A stretch of 64,000 nucleotides of DNA from CAIYZT01 sp947461435 (GTDB taxonomy: Bacteria; Pseudomonadota; Alphaproteobacteria; Rhodobacterales; Rhodobacteraceae): positions 434,001-498,000 of the forward strand of contig OZ260083.1 in the NCBI GenBank assembly GCA_965284435.1. The letters are read 5' to 3'. Position 1 is the stretch's first letter, and every line of letters begins with the position of its first letter. The notes below the pieces were generated by a model that searched no databases, was not told where the DNA came from, and saw only the letters and a list, made by a program, of their open reading frames with translations. Made by a program: the position numbers and the translations under genes. Positions 49,512 to 58,419 of the stretch are shown piece after piece.

Positions 49512-50974
49512 TGCTTTGGACGGTTGCAAAGGTTTTGTTTTTTGTGTCCCTTGTGGCCGTTGTCAGCCTTGGCGCGGCGGTGCTTGTGGACATGGGCGGC
49601 ACGCTGCGGATTGCACTGGCCGGTTGGGAATTCACGCTGGGACCCTTGCAAATGGTCATTGCCGGCCTTGTCCTGCTGCTGGTCACATGGGGCGTTTTGA
49701 AAGTGCTGGGCCTGCTTTTGGCCACGATACGGTTCTTGAATGGCGACGAGACCGCCATATCGCGCTATTTTGATCGCAACCGCGAAAAGCGGGGCTATCA
49801 GGCGGTCAGCGATGGGTTGATTGCCCTTGCCGCAGGCGAGGGGCGGCTTGCCATGATCAAGGCGCAAAGGGCCCAGAAATATCTGGACCAACCAGAATTG
49901 ACGACGCTGTTGATGGCCCAAGCCGCCGAGGTGATCGGCGACGGGCAGAAGGCAACAGAGGCCTACAAGACACTTTTGGCAAATCCAGACACTCGGTTTG
50001 TGGGTATCCGCGGGCTGATGAAACAAAAGCTGGCCGAGGGCGATGTGTTTACGGCGCTGGCCTTGGCCGAAAAGGCCTTTGCCCTGAAGCCGCGCCACGC
50101 GGAGACCCAGGATATCTTGTTGAAGTTGCAGTCTGAATCATCCGATTGGACGGGGGCGCGCGAAACGCTGAAGGCGAAGCAGAAGGGCGGCAGTCTGCCA
50201 AAAGACGTCTACAAGCGCCGCGATGCGGTCTTGGCGCTGCAGCAGGCCAAAGGCGTTCTGGACGAATCGGCACCCATTGAGGCGCGCGAAGCCGCGATTG
50301 CCGCAAACAAGATGTCGCCCGATCTTATTCCAGCCGCCGCCATGGCTGCGCGCAGCTATATTTTGGCGGGCGACAAGAAGAATGCCACCCGCGTGTTGAA
50401 AAAGGCCTGGGAAGCGCAGCCGCACCCCGATCTGGCCGCAGCCTTTGCCGAGATAGAGCCCGAAGAAGAGGCGCTTGCCCGGCTAAAGCGGTTTGGCACC
50501 CTGACCGCCTCTCAGCCAGATCATGAAGAAACAAAGTTGCTTTTGGCCGAGCTGAACATTTCGGCAGAAAGCTTTCCGTCGGCGCGGCGGGCGCTGGGTG
50601 ATCTGGCCACATCGCACCCGACCCAGCGAACCCTGACGATCATGGCGGCGATTGAACGGGGCGAAGGTTCGGACGATTCGGTGGTGCGCGGCTGGCTGAC
50701 CCGGGCGCTGACGGCCCCGCGCGGACCGCAGTGGTGCTGTGACAACTGTCAGGCCATCCATGCGCAATGGGCGCCGATCTGTGCCAACTGCTCGGGGTTT
50801 GATACCCTGTCGTGGCGCGAGCCGCCTGAAGGTGCGGGTGCCAGCGCCACGGGAACAGAAATGCTGCCGCTTCTGGTCAAGACACCGGAAAAGCCGGTTG
50901 TGGTAAAAGAGGAAGAACCGCCGATCGATCTGGAAGCGATCGTGAGACGCGGCGAAAAGGGAGAATGGCGATGA
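49511..50974 (+). CDS. HemY-like TPR membrane protein with C-terminal zinc ribbon
   Basis: 487 residues. Two N-terminal membrane helices (VLFFVSLVAVVSLGAAVLV and MVIAGLVLLLVTWGVLKVLG) form a HemY_N domain. TPR-type helical repeats then cover about 90-400. Near the C-terminus C410-x2-C413 and C424-x2-C427 form a rubredoxin-type zinc ribbon (CDNCQAIHAQWAPICANC), the same module that ends LapB/YciM. The HemY label is historical (neighbour of hemD); a haem role is not proven. The ATG at 49511 overlaps the mic60 stop by one base; the stop overlaps the AKR start (ATGA). Confidence 0.85.
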   Translation: MLWTVAKVLFFVSLVAVVSLGAAVLVDMGGTLRIALAGWEFTLGPLQMVIAGLVLLLVTWGVLKVLGLLLATIRFLNGDETAISRYFDRNREKRGYQAVSDGLIALAAGEGRLAMIKAQRAQKYLDQPELTTLLMAQAAEVIGDGQKATEAYKTLLANPDTRFVGIRGLMKQKLAEGDVFTALALAEKAFALKPRHAETQDILLKLQSESSDWTGARETLKAKQKGGSLPKDVYKRRDAVLALQQAKGVLDESAPIEAREAAIAANKMSPDLIPAAAMAARSYILAGDKKNATRVLKKAWEAQPHPDLAAAFAEIEPEEEALARLKRFGTLTASQPDHEETKLLLAELNISAESFPSARRALGDLATSHPTQRTLTIMAAIERGEGSDDSVVRGWLTRALTAPRGPQWCCDNCQAIHAQWAPICANCSGFDTLSWREPPEGAGASATGTEMLPLLVKTPEKPVVVKEEEPPIDLEAIVRRGEKGEWR

Positions 50975-51909
50975 AACGTGCTTTGGGCCAATCCGGCCTT
51001 ATGATTGAATCCTTTGTTCTGGGCGGCAATGTTTTTGGCTGGACGGCAGACGAGGCAACGTCTTTTGCGGTTCTGGATGCCTTTATGGCCGAAGGTTTCA
51101 ACGCCATTGATACGGCCGATGTCTATTCGCGCTGGGTGCCGGGCAATGACAGCGAGTCTGAAAAGATCATCGGGCGCTGGATGGCGGCACGCGGAAACCG
51201 CGACAAGATTGTATTGTGCACCAAGGTCGGGTCAGACATGGGGCAGGGCCGCCGTGACCTGCGGGCGAGTTGGATTGTCAAGGAAGTCGAAGCGTCCTTG
51301 ACGCGTCTGCAGACCGATGTGATCGACCTGTACCAAACCCATTGGCCCGATCCACAAACGCCCGAAGAGGAAACCTTGGGCGCTTATGAGACCTTGATCA
51401 AGGCGGGCAAGGTTCGCGCCATCGGCACATCAAACTATGATGCCGGGCTGCTGACGCATGCGTTGGATCTGTCGGCCAGCCGGGGATTACCGCGGTATCA
51501 AACGCTGCAAAATGAATACAACCTTTACACCCGCGATGCCTTTGAAGGGGTGGTTCAAGATATCTGCGTGTCGCAAGGATTGGGCGCGATCACGTATTAC
51601 GGGCTCGCGTCAGGGTTTTTGACGGGCAAATATCGCAGCGCTGCCGACTTTGGCCAAAGTGTGCGCGGCGAGGGGATGGCGCGCTATCTGACACCGCGCG
51701 GTCTGTCGATCTTGGCAGCGATGGACGGCGTAGAAGAGCGGACGGGCGCGAGTCATGCCGAAATCGCGCTGGCTTGGATCATCGCGCAACCGGGCATCGC
51801 GGGGCCCATCGCCTCTGCCACGTCGGTGGGGCAAGTGCAAAGCCTCGCCCGGGGGGCGAGGCTTCAATTGTCGGCGCAGGATCTGGCGGCTTTGTCGGCC
51901 GCTGGGTAA
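50971..51909 (+). CDS. Aldo/keto reductase family oxidoreductase
   Basis: 312 residues of the AKR TIM barrel. Catalytic D and Y appear in NAIDTADVYSRW, the lysine region in VLCTKVGSDMG, and the histidine position in DLYQTHWPDPQTP. A C-terminal NADP-binding block ends near ATSVGQVQSL. It resembles the YccK/IolS-type group; the substrate is unknown. The ATG at 50971 overlaps the HemY-like stop by four bases, with AGGGAG upstream. Its last 70 bases contain a perfect hairpin (51840-51864), and it converges on gyrB. Confidence 0.87.
   Translation: MKRALGQSGLMIESFVLGGNVFGWTADEATSFAVLDAFMAEGFNAIDTADVYSRWVPGNDSESEKIIGRWMAARGNRDKIVLCTKVGSDMGQGRRDLRASWIVKEVEASLTRLQTDVIDLYQTHWPDPQTPEEETLGAYETLIKAGKVRAIGTSNYDAGLLTHALDLSASRGLPRYQTLQNEYNLYTRDAFEGVVQDICVSQGLGAITYYGLASGFLTGKYRSAADFGQSVRGEGMARYLTPRGLSILAAMDGVEERTGASHAEIALAWIIAQPGIAGPIASATSVGQVQSLARGARLQLSAQDLAALSAAG
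51840..51864. other. Perfect 11-bp hairpin inside the AKR coding sequence
   Basis: AAGCCTCGCCC (51840-51850) and GGGCGAGGCTT (51854-51864) pair completely around GGG. On the minus strand the stem is followed by TGC after a short T run, so it could terminate gyrB, which stops at 51923. Confidence 0.55.
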
Positions 51910-51928
51910 CCTGAACTGTCGTTCAGGT
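51909..51928. other. Short perfect hairpin at the AKR/gyrB junction
   Basis: ACCTGAAC (51909-51916) and GTTCAGGT (51921-51928) pair fully around TGTC, spanning the gyrB stop codon. No U-tract follows on either side. Confidence 0.45.
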
Positions 51929-54373
51929 ATCCAGATGTTCGACGTTCAGCGCGTTCGACTGAATGAAATCGCGCCGAGGTTCGACGACATCGCCCATCAG
52001 TTTGGTAAAGATGTCGTCCGCCTCGGCCAGATCATCGACCTTGACCTGCAACAGCGTGCGCGCCTCTGGGTCCAGCGTGGTTTCCCAAAGCTGTTCGGGG
52101 TTCATCTCTCCCAGTCCTTTGTACCGCTGCAACGACAGGCCTTTTTCGCCTTCCGCCAGAACCGATTTCAGCAGGTCGATCGGGCCATAGACCGCCTGTT
52201 CGCGGTCTTTGCGCATCAAACGGCCGGGCTCTTTGTACACATCGCGGGTGTCTTTGGAGATGGCGGCCAAACGGCGCGCCTCGCCCGAGCGCAGAACCGC
52301 CCCGTCCAAGGTGCGCAACTCTTCCACACCGCGCAGAATGCGTGACAAACGGATGCCCTGATCTTGCGTGATGCGGCCCGTCCATCCCTTTTCGTATTCC
52401 GCCGCCACAAGGTTCAGCCGCCGCGCCACTTGGTCGGCAACGGCCTGAAGGTCGGCATCGGCCTTGCCGGGGTCAAAGGCCCCTGCCAGCGCGGCCTGTT
52501 CCAATATCCAGCGCGGGTAATGGGTGGGGAAGGCATCCAGCACGCGGCGGAACTGCCGCGCGCCTTCGATCACACGTGCCAGATCGGCGCCCGCAATCTC
52601 TTCGCCGGATTGAAGGCGCAAGATCGCGCCCTCGATGCCCATTTCGATCAGGTAATCTTCCAGCGCCGCCTGATCTTTCAGATAAACCTCTGATTTACCG
52701 CGCGCCACTTTATACAGGGGGGGCTGCGCGATATACAGATAGCCGCCTTCGATCAGCGCAGGCATCTGGCGGAAGAAGAAGGTCAGCAGCAAGGTCCGAA
52801 TATGCGCGCCGTCCACGTCGGCATCGGTCATGATCACGACCTTGTGGTAGCGCAGTTTGGCGATGTTGAATTCATCGCGGCCAATGCCTGTGCCCAGCGC
52901 GGTGATCAGGGTGCCAATCTCTTGGCTGGCCAACATCCGGTCAAAGCGGGCGCGCTCTACGTTCAGGATCTTGCCCTTCAGCGGCAGAACCGCCTGATTG
53001 GACCGTGATCTGCCCTGTTTGGCCGATCCACCGGCAGAATCACCCTCGACCAGGAAGAGTTCAGACTTTGACGGATCGCGTTCCTGACAATCGGCGAGTT
53101 TTCCGGGCAAGGACGCAATATCAAGCGCCGTTTTGCGCCGGGTCAGTTCGCGCGCTTTACGGGCGGCTTCGCGGGCAAGGGCCGCTTCAATGATCTTGCC
53201 CACAATAATCCGCGCGTTGGCCGGATTCTCTTCGAACCATTCGGACAGTTTTTCGTTGACCATGTTTTCGACGGCCGGGCGCACCTCGGACGAAACAAGC
53301 TTGTCCTTGGTCTGGCTGGAAAACTTCGGATCCGGCACCTTGACCGACAAGACGCAGGTCAGCCCTTCCCGCGCGTCATCGCCCGTGAAATCGATCTTTT
53401 CCTTTTTCGCGATGCCGCTGGTTTGCGCATAGGCGTTGATCGTTCGCGTCAGGGCCCCGCGAAAGCCCGCCATATGGGTGCCGCCATCCCGCTGGGGGAT
53501 GTTGTTAGTGAAGGGCAGCACCATTTCGTTGTAGCTGTCGTTCCACCACATCGCGACTTCAACGGTGATTCCCGCGCGCTCCCCGATCATATAGATCGGT
53601 TCGGCCATGATCGACGTCTTGGACCGATCGAGGTATTTGACGTATTCCCGCACGCCGCCTTCATAGAACAACTCGCTACGCAGCGGTTCGGCGTGCCTGT
53701 GATCTTCGACGATGATGCGCACGCCAGAATTCAGAAAGGCCAATTCACGCAGGCGATTTTCCAGCGTCTTGAAACTGTATTCAAGGTTGGAAAACGTGCC
53801 TTCAGGGATATTCGATTTGGCGCTGGCCAAGAACCGCACTTGGGTGCCGCGCATGCCCGGCGCCGGGCCCACTTCGTGCACGTGCACAACGCAGTCGCCG
53901 TGTTCAAAGCGGGCGCGGTATTCGGTATCGTCGCGCCAGACGGTCAGTTCCAGCCATTCCGACAGCGCATTGACCACGGAAACACCCACGCCATGCAAGC
54001 CGCCAGATACTTTGTATGCGTTGCCGCTGTCGTCGGTGTTGTTGAACTTTCCGCCGGCATGCAGCTGGGTCATGATCACTTCTGCCGCCGAAACACCTTC
54101 TTCTTGGTGAATGTCCACCGGAATTCCGCGGCCGTTGTCGCGCACCGAAACAGAGTCGTCGGCATGGATGATCACCGTCACGGCGGTGGCATGTCCGGCC
54201 AAGGCTTCGTCAATGCCGTTATCGACCACTTCATACACCATGTGGTGCAGACCCGAACCATCGTCGGTGTCGCCAATATACATGCCGGGGCGCTTGCGCA
54301 CCGCCTCTAAGCCTTTGAGAACTTTGATGGAATCGGCGCCGTAGCTTTCCGGCTTCTTGGGCTCGATGGCCAT
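51923..54373 (-). CDS. gyrB: DNA gyrase subunit B
   Basis: 816 residues, the normal length. The GHKL ATPase has VYEVVDNGIDEALAG, RGIPVDIH and GLHGVGVSVVNALS. The Toprim domain has FLVEGDSAGGSAKQGR and DADVDGAHIRTLLLTFFFR, and the C-terminal end QRYKGLGEMNPEQLW is intact. With GyrA it introduces negative supercoils. The start is the ATG at 54373. Its order relative to recF is separated by two genes (LysE-type, VOC-GNAT), whereas dnaA-dnaN-recF-gyrB is contiguous in many relatives. Confidence 0.97.
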   Translation of the reverse strand: MAIEPKKPESYGADSIKVLKGLEAVRKRPGMYIGDTDDGSGLHHMVYEVVDNGIDEALAGHATAVTVIIHADDSVSVRDNGRGIPVDIHQEEGVSAAEVIMTQLHAGGKFNNTDDSGNAYKVSGGLHGVGVSVVNALSEWLELTVWRDDTEYRARFEHGDCVVHVHEVGPAPGMRGTQVRFLASAKSNIPEGTFSNLEYSFKTLENRLRELAFLNSGVRIIVEDHRHAEPLRSELFYEGGVREYVKYLDRSKTSIMAEPIYMIGERAGITVEVAMWWNDSYNEMVLPFTNNIPQRDGGTHMAGFRGALTRTINAYAQTSGIAKKEKIDFTGDDAREGLTCVLSVKVPDPKFSSQTKDKLVSSEVRPAVENMVNEKLSEWFEENPANARIIVGKIIEAALAREAARKARELTRRKTALDIASLPGKLADCQERDPSKSELFLVEGDSAGGSAKQGRSRSNQAVLPLKGKILNVERARFDRMLASQEIGTLITALGTGIGRDEFNIAKLRYHKVVIMTDADVDGAHIRTLLLTFFFRQMPALIEGGYLYIAQPPLYKVARGKSEVYLKDQAALEDYLIEMGIEGAILRLQSGEEIAGADLARVIEGARQFRRVLDAFPTHYPRWILEQAALAGAFDPGKADADLQAVADQVARRLNLVAAEYEKGWTGRITQDQGIRLSRILRGVEELRTLDGAVLRSGEARRLAAISKDTRDVYKEPGRLMRKDREQAVYGPIDLLKSVLAEGEKGLSLQRYKGLGEMNPEQLWETTLDPEARTLLQVKVDDLAEADDIFTKLMGDVVEPRRDFIQSNALNVEHLDT

Positions 54374-54454
54374 AGGTGAATTATCCCTTTTACTACACGC
54401 GATTTATAGCGGTTTTGGGGGGGATTGTCACCCCTTTGACACAATATTTGGGGG

Positions 54455-55075
54455 TCAGAGAAAGGGAATAACCAGCCCCACGGCGATCAGCAGACTGCCC
54501 GAAATCACGTTCAAACGCCGAACGCTTTGCGGACTGGACAGCAGCGCGCGGGCGCGGTCCAGGAACAGGGCCAAGGCCAGATTTCCCGCCATGGGGATCA
54601 GCGCCGAAACCCCGATGATCAGGGCGATATCCACCGGCGTCAAAGCGCCCAAGGTAAAGAACCCCGGCAGGGCCCCCATGTAGAACAAGATCGCCTTCGG
54701 GTTTCCGATCACGGCTGCCACGCCCACCGAAAACCCCGCCCAAAGGCCCGGCTTTGTCAGCCGGCTGTCGGCGCTCATCGGTCCTGTGGGCTTGCGCAGC
54801 AACATCACGCCCATGGCCAGAAATACCACCGCCGCGACCCATCGCAGCACCGACAGCACATCCCCATAAAGGCTTTCCACCCAAGACAGCCCCAAGATCG
54901 CCGCCAAGGGCCAAACAAGATCGCCCAAGGCAACGCCGACGGCCAGCGGCCAGGCTGCCGCAAAGCCCCCCGACAGGGCGCGCGCCGTTAACGCGACCCA
55001 GACCGGGCCGGGGACCACCCAAAGGCCCGCCATGCCCAGCGCATACAAGAAAAGCTGATATCCAGAGATCGTCAT
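54455..55075 (-). CDS. LysE/RhtB-family amino-acid exporter
   Basis: 206 residues with about six membrane helices. LysE features include PGPVWVALTARALSGGF near the N-terminus (the family's PGP motif), GVALGDLVWPLAAILGLSW, and IGNPKAILFYMGALPGFF. It probably exports amino acids or related solutes. The ATG at 55075 starts three bases after the VOC-GNAT stop, so both are in one transcript with recF. It is one of two genes inserted between recF and gyrB. Confidence 0.83.
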   Translation of the reverse strand: MTISGYQLFLYALGMAGLWVVPGPVWVALTARALSGGFAAAWPLAVGVALGDLVWPLAAILGLSWVESLYGDVLSVLRWVAAVVFLAMGVMLLRKPTGPMSADSRLTKPGLWAGFSVGVAAVIGNPKAILFYMGALPGFFTLGALTPVDIALIIGVSALIPMAGNLALALFLDRARALLSSPQSVRRLNVISGSLLIAVGLVIPFL

Positions 55076-55077
55076 CG

Positions 55078-56028
55078 TCAGAACAGGGCCCCCAACAGAT
55101 CCAGGTCGGCCGCTGAATCCCATGGCTGCGCCGTCAGGGCAAGGACTTGCAACTGTTCGGCCTGCTCGTGCCGGATCTCGCCGGTTTTGGCATCGTCCAT
55201 CTGCACGTAGATCAACGGGTTGGCTGCCCGTTCAAAGCCCGCCGCGCCATAAAGCCCGGCCGTGCCAAACAGCAAAAAGAAGTCGGCCCGCGCCCTTTTG
55301 GCCTCGACTATGGCCGCGCGCAACAACTGGCCCGCCAGACCCTTGCCGCGGTGGTCGGGATGGCTGGCAACTTCGCACAGGGTGGCCACTGTCAAAAGCC
55401 GCCCACCCAGCCGTACGGCCCGCAGTTGAACGGCCAGATGGGCCACGATTTGCCCCGCGTCGCGCAAGACCAGACGCAGATGATGACGCGTGCGATAAAA
55501 GCTGCGGCCGTTAAAATCGTCGCCAAAGGCGCGCAAAAGCAGCGCGGCAATCTGCGCCTCGTCGGCGGCCGTCAGGTCTGTTTCGGCGATCTTTTCGATT
55601 TGCCGCGGAAGGACAAGCCGCCCATCAGGTTTCAGCGTCCAGAAGGGGTTCATGGCCACTTCCCAAACGTGGCCGTCTGGATCGGCCCAGTATCCGGAAT
55701 ACCCGCCCCAGAACACAGGTTCGGGCGCTTTCAGCGCCGTCGCGCCGGCTGCAAGCGCCGCCGCAAAGGCGGCATCCACCTCGGCGGTGGTGGCAAAGTT
55801 TTGCGCCAGGGTCACGGCCCCGGTGCCCAAATCTGCGCCGGGCCGCCCTTGATCTTTTGCCAGATCGCCGCGCCCGAACAGGCCCAGAACCTGCCCCTGC
55901 ATCTGGAAGAAGGCGACGCCGGGGCTGCCATCACCCTCGGCCCATCCCAGCCGAGCATAAAAAGCGCGCGCGGCCGCCAAATCTTCAACACCCAAGGTGA
56001 TCAAAGTTACCCGCTGCACCTCTGTCAT
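55078..56028 (-). CDS. VOC (glyoxalase-like) plus GNAT acetyltransferase fusion protein
   Basis: 316 residues with two domains. The N-terminal part (1-125) is a glyoxalase/bleomycin-resistance VOC fold: VTLITLGVEDLAAARAFYARLGW (abridged), FFQMQGQVLGLFG and YWADPDGHVWEVAMNP. The C-terminal part (147-290) is a GNAT acetyltransferase with VATLCEVASHPDHRGKGLAGQLLRAAI (abridged), whose HRGKGLAGQLL is the acetyl-CoA loop. The fusion is unusual in its location, overlapping the recF stop by four bases (ATGA). The substrate is unknown; detoxification of a small molecule or antibiotic modification is a guess. Confidence 0.8.
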   Translation of the reverse strand: MTEVQRVTLITLGVEDLAAARAFYARLGWAEGDGSPGVAFFQMQGQVLGLFGRGDLAKDQGRPGADLGTGAVTLAQNFATTAEVDAAFAAALAAGATALKAPEPVFWGGYSGYWADPDGHVWEVAMNPFWTLKPDGRLVLPRQIEKIAETDLTAADEAQIAALLLRAFGDDFNGRSFYRTRHHLRLVLRDAGQIVAHLAVQLRAVRLGGRLLTVATLCEVASHPDHRGKGLAGQLLRAAIVEAKRARADFFLLFGTAGLYGAAGFERAANPLIYVQMDDAKTGEIRHEQAEQLQVLALTAQPWDSAADLDLLGALF

Positions 56029-57122
56029 AGTGTCCTCGATCCTGTACCATCATCCATGACCTTGATCACTTGCGCCCGGGGCCCAAGGGCGCTGAACAGG
56101 CTGCTTTCGGTCCCGGTCATCAGGGCCTGAGCGCCAAGGCCGCAAATCTCGTCGTACAAGGCGGCACGGCGATCTTCATCCAGATGGGCCGCCACCTCAT
56201 CCAACAAAAGCACCGGCGCGCGGCCCAGATCAGCCAAAAGAGCCCGCGCATTCGACAAGATCAGCGAAATCAGCAACGCCTTTTGTTCGCCCGTGGAACA
56301 TTGCTCGGCCGGAACGGATTTTGCGGCATAAAGGGCGCGCAAATCCGCCCGGTGCGGCCCCGCAAGGGTGCGCCCGGCGGCCATATCGCGCCTGCGCCCA
56401 TCGGCCCAGACCTGCGCCAGTTGGTCAGCGGGCACCTCGTCTTCGCCCTCGGGTCCTGTGAAGGAAAGATCGGCCCGGGGAAATTCTGACGCAGACGCCC
56501 TTTGCGCCGCGGCAAGCCGCAAGACGGCAGACAAACGATTGTTCATAATCTGCTGGCCCGCCTCGGCCATCGCGCCTTCCAAGGCAGAATACCAGCGCGC
56601 GTCGGTCACTTCGTCTTTCAAAAGACGGTTTCGGTCCCGCATCGCCCTGTCATAGGCCAGAACCGCCTCGGCGTGATCGGGGTGGAAAGACAGCGTCATA
56701 CGGTCCAAAAACCGCCGCCGCCCTTCAGCAGCTTCGATCCAAAGTCGGTCCATGGCGGGGACAAGCCAAAGCACACGCGTGATCCGCGCCAGCCCGACCT
56801 GCGTGCTGACCTTTCCGTCGATCCGCACGCTGCGCGCCTCGCCGGGCTGCGCGCCGGTCTCTACCTGATGTTCTGCAACCAACCCTTGGATTTGCGCTGT
56901 CACCCGCCAGCCCAGCGCCTCGGGGCGGCGCGCAAAATCCTCTGCCGCCGCCCGGCGCAAACCGCGCCCCGGCGACAACAAGGAAACCGCTTCCAGAATA
57001 TTGGTCTTTCCGGCCCCGTTTGGCCCGACGATGGCCACCGGACGGCCATCAAAAGAAATCTGCGCCGCCTTGTGGCTGCGAAAATGGCTTAGAACCAGCG
57101 ATGTAATGGCAAGCCCACTCAC
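56025..57122 (-). CDS. recF: Recombination protein RecF
   Basis: 365 residues, an SMC-like ATPase: Walker A VGPNGAGKTNILEAVSLLSPGRG (abridged), LWLVPAMDRLW, the signature STGEQKALLISLIL and Walker B VLLLDEVAAHLDEDRR. RecF helps load RecA at gaps. It lies 76 bases after dnaN and overlaps the VOC-GNAT start by four bases. The start is the ATG at 57122. Confidence 0.96.
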   Translation of the reverse strand: MSGLAITSLVLSHFRSHKAAQISFDGRPVAIVGPNGAGKTNILEAVSLLSPGRGLRRAAAEDFARRPEALGWRVTAQIQGLVAEHQVETGAQPGEARSVRIDGKVSTQVGLARITRVLWLVPAMDRLWIEAAEGRRRFLDRMTLSFHPDHAEAVLAYDRAMRDRNRLLKDEVTDARWYSALEGAMAEAGQQIMNNRLSAVLRLAAAQRASASEFPRADLSFTGPEGEDEVPADQLAQVWADGRRRDMAAGRTLAGPHRADLRALYAAKSVPAEQCSTGEQKALLISLILSNARALLADLGRAPVLLLDEVAAHLDEDRRAALYDEICGLGAQALMTGTESSLFSALGPRAQVIKVMDDGTGSRTL

Positions 57123-57198
57123 CGCGAACCCTCTTTATTTGTCACATGGCGGCGCGGGGCGCATCGCAACTGGGGTGCACGATCGCTCCTGCGGCCGA

Positions 57199-58317
57199 TC
57201 AAACGCGCATCGGCATCACAACGTAGACCGCGCTCATGTCATTGCCTTCGCGCATCAGTGTTGGATCGCCAGACGAGTTGAACAGAAACACCGCGTTTTC
57301 CCGATCAACCTGAGAGGCGATTTCCAAAAGATACTTGGCGTTGAACCCAATCTCCAAACGCTCGTCGCCATAGGCGACGGCAAGCTCTTCCTCGGCCGCG
57401 CCCGAATCGGGGGCATTGACCGACAGCACAAGACGATCTTCGTCCAGCGACAGCTTGACCGCCCGGCTGCGTTCGGAGGACACGGTGGCAACCCGGTCAA
57501 CCGCCTTGGCAAATTCGGTGGCGTCCACTTCCAGACGCCGGGTGTTTCCGGTCGGGATCACACGGGTGTAATCGGGGAAGGTTCCATCGATCACCTTGGA
57601 GGTGAGCTGAATGGCGGGCGTGGCAAATCGCACCTTGGTCTCTGACACCGAAACCGCAATCGTGGCATCGTCATCATCCAGCAACTTGCGCAACTCTCCG
57701 ACCGTTTTGCGCGGCACAATCACCCCAGGCATCCCCTGCGCGCCGTCGGGCAGCGGTGCATCGATCCGGGCCAAACGGTGGCCATCTGTCGCCACGCAGC
57801 GCAGAACGGGTCCGTCCTCGCCGGTTGATACATGCATGTACACGCCGTTCAGATAGTACCGCGTTTCTTCGGTCGAAATGGCAAATTTTGCCTTGTCGAA
57901 CAGCCGCCGCAGTACGTTCGCCTTGGCGCTGAAATTCGATGAATATTCCGAACTTGCCATCACAGGGAAATCTTCGCGCGGCAGCGTGGCCAAGCTGAAG
58001 GTTGACCGGCCCGCCATGATCGTCAGCCGCCCACTGGCCGCATCCTCGATCAGGCTGACAAGGGCGCCGTCCGGCAATTTGCGGACAATCTCGTGCAACA
58101 TCACCGCCGAAACCGTGGTTGCCCCGGCCCGTTCCACCATGGCAGGGGCGCGGTCGACCACTTCGATATCCAGATCGGTGGCCCGAAAGGACACCTGAGC
58201 GCCGTCTGCTTCGATCAGCACATTGGCCAAAATCGGAATCGTGTTGCGCCGTTCCACCACCGATTGGGCCTGAGCCAGCGCCTTTAGCAGCGTTGCACGT
58301 TCGATCGAAAGCTTCAT
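57199..58317 (-). CDS. dnaN: DNA polymerase III beta sliding clamp
   Basis: 372 residues, the usual length of the clamp, with three repeated clamp domains. Conserved segments include KLSIERATLLKALAQAQSVVERRNTIPIL (start, abridged), YYLNGVYMH, ATDGHRLA and the C-terminal YVVMPMRV ending that contributes to partner binding. It tethers polymerase to DNA and binds RecF, DnaA-regulatory factors and Y-family polymerases. It starts 102 bases after the dnaA stop. Confidence 0.97.
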   Translation of the reverse strand: MKLSIERATLLKALAQAQSVVERRNTIPILANVLIEADGAQVSFRATDLDIEVVDRAPAMVERAGATTVSAVMLHEIVRKLPDGALVSLIEDAASGRLTIMAGRSTFSLATLPREDFPVMASSEYSSNFSAKANVLRRLFDKAKFAISTEETRYYLNGVYMHVSTGEDGPVLRCVATDGHRLARIDAPLPDGAQGMPGVIVPRKTVGELRKLLDDDDATIAVSVSETKVRFATPAIQLTSKVIDGTFPDYTRVIPTGNTRRLEVDATEFAKAVDRVATVSSERSRAVKLSLDEDRLVLSVNAPDSGAAEEELAVAYGDERLEIGFNAKYLLEIASQVDRENAVFLFNSSGDPTLMREGNDMSAVYVVMPMRV

Positions 58318-58419
58318 CGTTCCATTCCTTTGACGGCACCGAAAAGCCCTGTATCAGGCCAATGTCGGGACGTCGAAACTAGCGGTTTTCCGCTGTAAGC
58401 CAAGCGTTTTTTGTAGAAT

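Noticed and set aside
30000..50000. Long opposite-strand open frames throughout, for example antisense to addB (28861-31431)
   Set aside because: Long frames opposite GC-rich genes are expected from codon bias; their translations are low in complexity and match no family.
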